Below, one piece after another: positions 5,257-5,334 of a stretch of DNA of 5,334 bases (the first letter of the stretch is position 1; each line of letters starts with the position of its first letter). Below the pieces are notes generated by a model. That model did not search any database. It was not told where the DNA came from and saw only the letters and a list, made by a program, of their open reading frames with translations. The DNA is from Haloferacaceae archaeon PL-Br10_E2g29 (GTDB lineage: Archaea > Halobacteriota > Halobacteria > Halobacteriales > Haloferacaceae). The stretch covers positions 1-5,334 of the forward strand of contig LKMS01000122.1 of the NCBI GenBank assembly GCA_001563965.1, read 5' to 3'. The translations under genes were made by a program, and so were the position numbers.

Positions 5257-5334
5257 ATGGGAGGGGTTACACATATCTGCTCGCGAATGCGGGCGATGCT
5301 GCTCTCGTGTTGGTTAACAAAAATGCCGCCTCCC
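5257..5334. other. Right-edge non-coding segment, no supported gene
   Basis: The 78 nt after the SRPBCC stop hold no clear gene. A reading frame opens with an ATG right after the stop (5257) and stays open to the edge, but its codons (TGT, TTA, ACA, AAA) do not look haloarchaeal. On the minus strand a frame from the edge ends at a TAA (5267-5269) after about 21 codons and could be the tail of a convergent gene, but nothing in it is recognisable. GGGAGG at 5259-5264 and CCTCCC at 5329-5334 are complementary, without further pairing inside. No T-run terminator for the SRPBCC gene is visible. Confidence 0.4.

Noticed and set aside
5259..5334. A tRNA-sized 76-nt segment bounded by GGGAGG and CCTCCC
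   Set aside because: Neither strand has a T-loop GTTCRA motif, a D-loop GG or an anticodon stem at the right place.

Overview
The window is a compact stretch of an archaeal chromosome, almost certainly from a haloarchaeon (class Halobacteria). The predicted proteins are acidic and rich in Asp and Glu, codons favour G or C in the third position, most genes have an archaeal TATA-like box about 25-30 nt before the start codon and no Shine-Dalgarno (leaderless transcripts), and the families are typical of haloarchaea: bacterial-type GAPDH next to archaeal PGK, ribosomal protein L10e, NucS/EndoMS and a small Hsp20.

Layout. Positions 1-1770 (minus strand) hold central carbon metabolism: gap (718-1770) followed by the 5' part of pgk (626 down to the left edge, 3' end missing), two consecutive steps of lower glycolysis/gluconeogenesis. 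A 175-nt divergent intergenic region (1771-1945) separates gap from a small heat-shock protein on the plus strand (1946-2311); it holds a perfect inverted repeat, TCCCAAT-CA-ATTGGGA. The Hsp20 gene converges tightly (24 nt) on a minus-strand RimK/LysX-like ATP-grasp ligase (2336-3241). Upstream of the ligase, in the same direction, lie ribosomal protein L10e/uL16 (3289-3819) and nucS (3919-4737). The nucS gene shares an 84-nt back-to-back promoter region with a plus-strand SRPBCC/START-like protein (4822-5256). The last 78 nt hold no gene that can be supported.

How the genes relate. GAPDH and PGK act in sequence on glyceraldehyde-3-phosphate, 1,3-bisphosphoglycerate and 3-phosphoglycerate and are probably co-regulated. 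NucS is the mismatch-specific endonuclease of MutS/MutL-independent repair. L10e is a core 50S protein; the ATP-grasp ligase 47 nt behind it may form amide or peptide bonds on a small molecule or a protein, and its substrate cannot be read from sequence. Hsp20 and the SRPBCC protein look like stand-alone genes.

No CRISPR array, mobile element, tRNA/rRNA or obvious new defence or biosynthetic system is visible. This is mostly ordinary housekeeping DNA. The observations worth a second look are the inverted repeat before gap, the ATP-grasp/L10e pairing, the GTG start and clamp-motif-free tail of NucS, and a folded-looking intergenic segment after nucS.
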